From positions 1-52,434 of the forward strand of contig JALOCA010000023.1 in the NCBI GenBank assembly GCA_023227965.1: 52,434 nucleotides of DNA, given 5' to 3'. Source of the stretch: Lentimicrobiaceae bacterium (GTDB lineage Bacteria; Bacteroidota; Bacteroidia; Bacteroidales; JALOCA01). The translations under genes were made by a program, and so were the position numbers. This document shows positions 48,916 to 52,434 of this stretch, in pieces (within the stretch, counting starts at the first letter, position 1; each line of letters begins with the position of its first letter). The notes under the pieces were generated by a model that saw only the letters and a program-made list of their open reading frames with translations, had not been told where the DNA came from and made no database searches.

Positions 48916-49680
48916 CTATTTATTATCTTGCTTAGTTGTTCCATTAGGCATAACATATCCTAGTTTTATAGCTTTATCAATATATTTTTGAGATTTTTTT
49001 ATATTGTTATCATTCTCAAGCAAACATTTTCCCAAAAAGTAATTTAACTCAGGATTTTTTTTGAATTTTGAATAAATATCCTCAAATATAGTTTGTGCCA
49101 ATTTTTTATTACCACTCTTATATTCGATAAATCCTTTAAGTAAATCTACTTCTGGTCCTTTACGAATATTAGAAGTCTTATATTTCATATCTGCTTTATA
49201 AATGTTAATCCGAGCCTCAGAAATACTATCAATAGAATAAAGTACCATACTTTTCCCATAATAACCTTCTGGATCGCTTGGAATAATCCTTTGTAAATGA
49301 TCAAAAGAAGTCAATGCCCGATAAATATCATTATTTAAAAAAGCTGCATATCCACAATTTGACCATGCACTCGCATTTGTAGAATCAATTATGAGCGAAT
49401 GAAGCCCAGAGGTAAATGCATCTTCATAATTACCCATTCTTCTGCAACATATTGATAAGTTGTCCCAAGCATCGCAAAATAAAGAATCTTCATGAATTGC
49501 TTTTAAATAAAAGTTTTTTGATCCATTTAATTGATTTGTGCTAAGACCCCAATTAGCTAAATTGAAATACTCCATAGCCTTTTCACTTTTTGAGCCACAT
49601 CTCATTGCCACATTATATGAAACTTGTCCATAACAAGCTATATTTATTATTATCAATACAATTAAACCTGGTTTTTTCAT
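48916..49680 (-). CDS. Exported TPR protein, unknown function
   Basis: A 254 aa protein with a signal peptide (KKPGLIVLIIINIACYGQ). Tetratricopeptide repeats run through the body, for example AMEYFNLANWGLSTNQLNGS, DAWDNLSICCRRMGNYEDAF, SAWSNCGYAAFLNNDIYRAL, EGYYGKSMVLYSIDSISEAR and LLKGFIEYKSGNKKLAQTIF. It ends with a repeat-type helix and a short polar tail. Several cysteines are present. It probably acts as a periplasmic scaffold; no partner is obvious. Its coding sequence is more AT-rich than the hut genes next to it. A complete promoter is visible upstream on the minus strand. Confidence 0.75.
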   Translation of the reverse strand: MKKPGLIVLIIINIACYGQVSYNVAMRCGSKSEKAMEYFNLANWGLSTNQLNGSKNFYLKAIHEDSLFCDAWDNLSICCRRMGNYEDAFTSGLHSLIIDSTNASAWSNCGYAAFLNNDIYRALTSFDHLQRIIPSDPEGYYGKSMVLYSIDSISEARINIYKADMKYKTSNIRKGPEVDLLKGFIEYKSGNKKLAQTIFEDIYSKFKKNPELNYFLGKCLLENDNNIKKSQKYIDKAIKLGYVMPNGTTKQDNK

Positions 49681-49767
49681 GTGAATCTGTTGTTTAACTT
49701 ACGTTACAATATCTAAATAATCACTGGTTGCCAGTCATTTTCTTCTTGTCTCTTGCTTTTTTGCTCA

Positions 49768-49798
49768 CAAATATAGTAAAGTGAATTACCCCGTACAA
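49768..49798 (-). promoter_or_regulatory. Complete promoter for the TPR gene
   Basis: On the minus strand TTG (49798-49796), a 20-base spacer and TATATTTG (49775-49768) match the Bacteroidota consensus. The gene start is 87 bases downstream. Confidence 0.65.
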
Positions 49799-49812
49799 GT
49801 ACCGAGGAATTC
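49783..49812. repeat. Imperfect palindrome overlapping the -33 element
   Basis: GAATTACCCCGTAC (49783-49796) and GTACCGAGGAATTC (49799-49812) pair over 14 bases with three mismatches. The centre coincides with the TTG of the minus-strand promoter, so it may be an operator. Confidence 0.5.
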
Positions 49813-49935
49813 TCTTGATAAAAAAATACAAATTATAGAATTACTTTTTCCCAATTATTAATTGGCACAATAAAAATTAGCTAATTAAATATTACTATCG
49901 GAAAATTTTTACTTTAATATTATTGCAGGAATACA

Positions 49936-49953
49936 TCCCGATGGCTATCGGGA
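49936..49953. repeat. Short perfect palindrome (TCCCGAT-ggct-ATCGGGA)
   Basis: A 7-bp perfect stem with a 4-base loop in AT-rich intergenic DNA. From memory, elements of the form TCCCGAT...ATCGGGA are common repeats between Bacteroidota genes; this was not checked. Confidence 0.55.
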
Positions 49954-50053
49954 CCGCTCAGCCAGGGTTAAAATAAAAAATAAACCTGAGAATTAATTAT
50001 GGCTTAGAAAACAGATATTCTCTAAAAAAATGATTTCTAATCTAAAAAACAAC

Positions 50054-50061
50054 TAATTTTG
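50054..50061 (+). promoter_or_regulatory. Putative -7 box for the histidine kinase gene
   Basis: TAATTTTG, 74 bases before the ATG. No clear -33 element. Confidence 0.4.
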
Positions 50062-50135
50062 CATACATATTTTGGAATGTCGGAAAATATTCAAAAGTCG
50101 GATATTTTCTTTTTAATTTTTAAAAGGAAGAATCA

Positions 50136-52016
50136 ATGAATGATGAAATAAAGTTTAAGGAAGAATTATTTAATGCTTTGTTTGCATCAAGGGATTTTGG
50201 TGTTTTGTTGACAAATACGGAGGGAAGATTATATAAATGCAATGACACTGCATTTAGAATGATGGGATATACTAAGGAAGAATTTGTTAATCTTGCTAAT
50301 GCGGAAATAACCCATCCCAACGATATAAAAGCAACAGAGGATTGCTTTAATAATTTCCTGAATGGGAACACAAGCAATCGTCATATTGAAAAACGATATG
50401 TACGGAAAGATGGCTCATTTTTTTGGGCGGAACTATCTGTTAACCCGGTTTATAATTCAAATGGCGAGATTATAGCTTTTTTTTGCCTCATTTTGGATAT
50501 CACCGACCGGAAGAATGCTGATGAACGTGTGCGCCTGCTTTCGCATACGGTGAAAAGCCTCTCGGAATGTGTAAGCGTTACCGATACTGAAGATAAGATC
50601 ATTTTTATTAATGAAAAATTTTTGAAAACTTATGGATATACCGAAGATGAATTGATTGGCAAAAATATTGCAATGGTACGATCGCCAAACAACGATCCTG
50701 AATATATTAAAAAAATTCTTCCTTCAACAAAAAGCGGAAACTGGCATGGCGAATTAATTAACCGTCGTAAAGATGGCACTGATTTTCCCATATTTATTTC
50801 CTCATCAGCAGTGAAAAATGAACGAGGGGAAATTGTAGCGCTGGTAGGTGTAGCTACCGATATTACCGAACGTAAAAAAACGGAAAAAGCCTTAGCAGAA
50901 AGCGAAAAAAAATACCGAAACCTGATTGAATCTATGCCCGACGGAGTATATAGAAGTACTCCTGATGGTAAATTTATAGATGTAAATCCTGCTATGTATA
51001 AAATGCTTGGTTATGCCAATAAAGAAGAACTTCTTGCCATAGATATTAAAACACAACTTTATTTTGACATCTCTGACCGTGAAAGTGCAATACTGCAAGA
51101 GGAACTGGAAGAAATTGCGGTATATTCTTTACGAAAAAAAGACGGATCCAAATTATGGGTGGAGGATCATGGCTGGTTAGTTATGGATGAACAAAATAAT
51201 ATTCGTTACCATGAAGGAATTTTACGCGATGTTACCGAACGCAGAGCTGCCGAGATTTTACTTAAAAAAAATGCTGGGGAGTTAAGGGATCTCAATGCAA
51301 CTAAAGACAAATTTTTTTCTATCATAGCTCACGATTTAAAAAGCCCTTTTAATTCCATTTTGGGCTTTTCCGATTTGCTGATCAATAATTTTTCCGATTA
51401 CGATAAGGATGAAATAGAAAAATATTTGCATACCATTGAAAGTTCTTCCAAACAGGCATTTGAATTGCTCGAAAATCTGCTGGTTTGGGCTCGTTCACAA
51501 ACGGGAAGCATACATTATCAGCCGGAGGCTATTGAATTAAAAAATATAATTCATGAAAATATCAACTTATTAACCAATCAGGCGGAAAGGAAGAATATTC
51601 AAATCTTTTCGACGATTACTGATGAAGCCATGGTGAACGGAGATAGAAACATGATTAATACTATTTTGCGCAACCTTCTGGCAAATGCAATAAAATTTAC
51701 TCCTCAACAGGGAAAGATCTTTGTATCCCTGACCAAAAACGACGAATTTTATGAAGTTTCTATTAAGGACAATGGAATTGGAATAGCCGAAGAAAATATT
51801 CAAAAATTATTCAGAATAGATAGCAAATTTAGTACGTTAGGCACCGAAAAGGAGAGGGGGACAGGCTTAGGACTTATCTTGTGCAAGGAATTTGTCGAAA
51901 AACATGGTGGCAAAATCCGGGTTGAAAGTGAATTAGAAAAAGGCAGCACCTTTATTTTTTCGCTAAAAAGCAACCCCACTAAACCTAAAGCGAGACTAAA
52001 GGCTCTTAGTGGTTAA
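50136..52016 (+). CDS. Orphan PAS-PAS-PAS sensor histidine kinase, cytosolic
   Basis: A 626 aa signalling kinase with no membrane helix. Three PAS domains are visible: residues about 10-125 (GVLLTNTEGRLYKCNDTAF to ILDITDRK), 130-250 (SVTDTEDKIIFINEKFL to GVATDITERKK) and 255-375 (ESEKKYRNLIESMPDGVYRS to ILRDVTERRA). A HisKA domain follows with FFSIIAHDLKSPFNSILGFS, the phosphorylated His being H399. The HATPase domain has the N box NLLANAIKFTPQQG, DNGIGIAEENIQKLF, and GTGLGLILCKEFVEKHGG. All catalytic motifs are intact. AAAGGAAG lies upstream of the start. No response regulator gene is adjacent, so its partner is elsewhere. The ligands of the PAS domains are unknown. Confidence 0.93.
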   Translation: MNDEIKFKEELFNALFASRDFGVLLTNTEGRLYKCNDTAFRMMGYTKEEFVNLANAEITHPNDIKATEDCFNNFLNGNTSNRHIEKRYVRKDGSFFWAELSVNPVYNSNGEIIAFFCLILDITDRKNADERVRLLSHTVKSLSECVSVTDTEDKIIFINEKFLKTYGYTEDELIGKNIAMVRSPNNDPEYIKKILPSTKSGNWHGELINRRKDGTDFPIFISSSAVKNERGEIVALVGVATDITERKKTEKALAESEKKYRNLIESMPDGVYRSTPDGKFIDVNPAMYKMLGYANKEELLAIDIKTQLYFDISDRESAILQEELEEIAVYSLRKKDGSKLWVEDHGWLVMDEQNNIRYHEGILRDVTERRAAEILLKKNAGELRDLNATKDKFFSIIAHDLKSPFNSILGFSDLLINNFSDYDKDEIEKYLHTIESSSKQAFELLENLLVWARSQTGSIHYQPEAIELKNIIHENINLLTNQAERKNIQIFSTITDEAMVNGDRNMINTILRNLLANAIKFTPQQGKIFVSLTKNDEFYEVSIKDNGIGIAEENIQKLFRIDSKFSTLGTEKERGTGLGLILCKEFVEKHGGKIRVESELEKGSTFIFSLKSNPTKPKARLKALSG

Positions 52017-52080
52017 AAAAATATAAACCACGAAGGCACGAAGCAGCACTAAGGTTTGTTTTTCTTTGTGTTATAATATT
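52016..52080. repeat. Dispersed extragenic repeat (ACCACGAAGGCACGAAG type)
   Basis: The motif AACCACGAAGGCACGAAGC with CACTAAGG and TTTCTTTGTGTT follows the kinase stop. The same motif family appears in worn form near 18596 and 30325. It borders the truncated GxxExxY gene. Confidence 0.6.
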
Positions 52081-52287
52081 TTAACTTGTACGGAGAACCA
52101 CGTAGCTTAATATTTATGTCTTTATAAACCACAGGAACAGCAATTTGTCTTTCTGCTTTAATCCTGCATTTCTTAATTCAAAAATCAAACATTCCTCATA
52201 AGCGGATTCAAGCAAACCAGGTCCAAGATTTTTATGTACTTCTATGGCACAGCCTATTATCTTTTCAGTAATTTGATTTATTTCCAT
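52049..52287 (-). pseudogene. GxxExxY-family gene, frameshifted and truncated
   Basis: From the ATG at 52287 the first frame gives a 57-aa product that stops at 52114. It opens with MEINQITEKIIGCAIEVHKN and has LGPGLLESAYEECLIFELRN, where GLLESAY is the GxxExxY motif. After GLK the frame should shift by one base: the other frame continues AERQIAVPVVYKDINIKL, which matches the family, so one base is missing near 52156-52160. Family similarity ends after INIKL, and the shifted frame runs into the dispersed repeat and stops at 52049. The usual conserved remainder is gone. Function of the family is uncertain. It is probably inactive. Confidence 0.7.
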
Positions 52288-52311
52288 ATCTTACTTTTTA
52301 ACCCCGCTGAT

Positions 52312-52434
52312 TTATTTTATTGTCTTTAATGGTATTGTTATTAATTCTACTTCAAGAAATCCCTCTTCATCAGCATAATTTCGTGCACTTGAATAAAGAT
52401 ATTCAAAAGAATTCTTTACAATTCCAGCTCGTAC
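52312..52434 (-). CDS. C-terminal fragment of an unrecognised protein (start outside window)
   Basis: On the minus strand an open frame enters from the right edge and ends in TAA at 52314-52312. The visible 40 residues contain GIVKNSFEYLYSSARNYADE, then GFLEVELITIPLKTIK. This is a normal amino-acid composition without stops, so a real gene end is likely, but the family is unknown and the fragment is short. It precedes the broken GxxExxY gene by 24 bases in the same direction. Confidence 0.5.
   Translation of the reverse strand, partial: VRAGIVKNSFEYLYSSARNYADEEGFLEVELITIPLKTIK

Larger units (their letters stand above)
49681..50135. other. Divergent intergenic region of about 455 bases
   Basis: It holds a promoter for the TPR gene (minus strand), an imperfect palindrome (49783-49812), a perfect hairpin (49936-49953) and a -7 box for the kinase gene. 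No open frame worth reporting was seen. Confidence 0.6.

Noticed and set aside
1..52434. CRISPR array, prophage or integrase-borne island
   Set aside because: No regularly spaced direct repeats, no phage structural genes and no recombinase seen; the only tRNA gene has no attachment-site-like duplication that I could spot.

Overview
The window looks like ordinary chromosome from a member of the Bacteroidota, probably a Bacteroidales-like lineage. The evidence is an AT-rich sequence; several promoters of the TTG-N18-22-TAnnTTTG type; almost no Shine-Dalgarno sequences; two secreted proteases with CUB modules and Por/type IX secretion sorting tails; a DUF1573 protein; a lysine-type short SerA next to SerC and a DUF1015 protein; and a DAK2-DegV fusion. 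No prophage, integrase, CRISPR array, complete insertion sequence or rRNA operon was seen. The only RNA gene found is tRNA-Asp(GTC).

Layout. 1-3.7 kb: the 3' end of a MurD-type ligase gene, a TrmH methyltransferase, a membrane-anchored TPR protein, fmt and an HU-like protein. 3.7-9.8 kb: overlapping genes for a 3-methyladenine glycosylase and RecQ, divergent from a GT2 fused to a degenerate sugar-transferase module, then a 2-oxoacid dehydrogenase E2. 9.8-16.4 kb, minus strand: fabG, a vWA-like membrane protein, an M48 protease and a class A PBP, probably one envelope-related operon. 16.7-20.8 kb, plus strand: a metallopeptidase-HhH-membrane fusion, an AlkD-type protein, a DUF2721 protein and a HEPN-like/CBS protein. 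20.9-24.9 kb, minus strand: a membrane protein, an AT-rich secreted protein with a likely beta-barrel end, and a cytosolic patatin; this is the best candidate for an undescribed system. 25.4-30.3 kb: a LuxC-like acyl-CoA reductase, divergent from serC-serA-DUF1015-small wHTH. A strong palindrome lies in each of the three spacers of that plus-strand run.

30.8-37.2 kb is a phosphate-acquisition block: a lipoprotein phosphoesterase translationally coupled to a small outer-membrane protein, pstS-pstC-pstA-pstB and an outer-membrane channel. 37.4-42 kb holds an aminotransferase, a DUF1573 protein, a lipoprotein, a FakA-FakB-like fusion and the tRNA. 42-46.4 kb carries two paralogous C10 proteases. 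46.5-52.4 kb carries hutI, an Asp/Glu racemase-family protein, two exported proteins of unknown role, an orphan triple-PAS histidine kinase, a frameshifted GxxExxY gene beside a dispersed repeat, and the 3' end of an unrecognised gene.

The biology is mostly housekeeping: wall synthesis, DNA repair, serine synthesis, phosphate uptake and secretion. Points of interest are unusual fusions, substituted active-site residues, structured intergenic repeats and the patatin cluster. All family calls are made by reading motifs without database searches.
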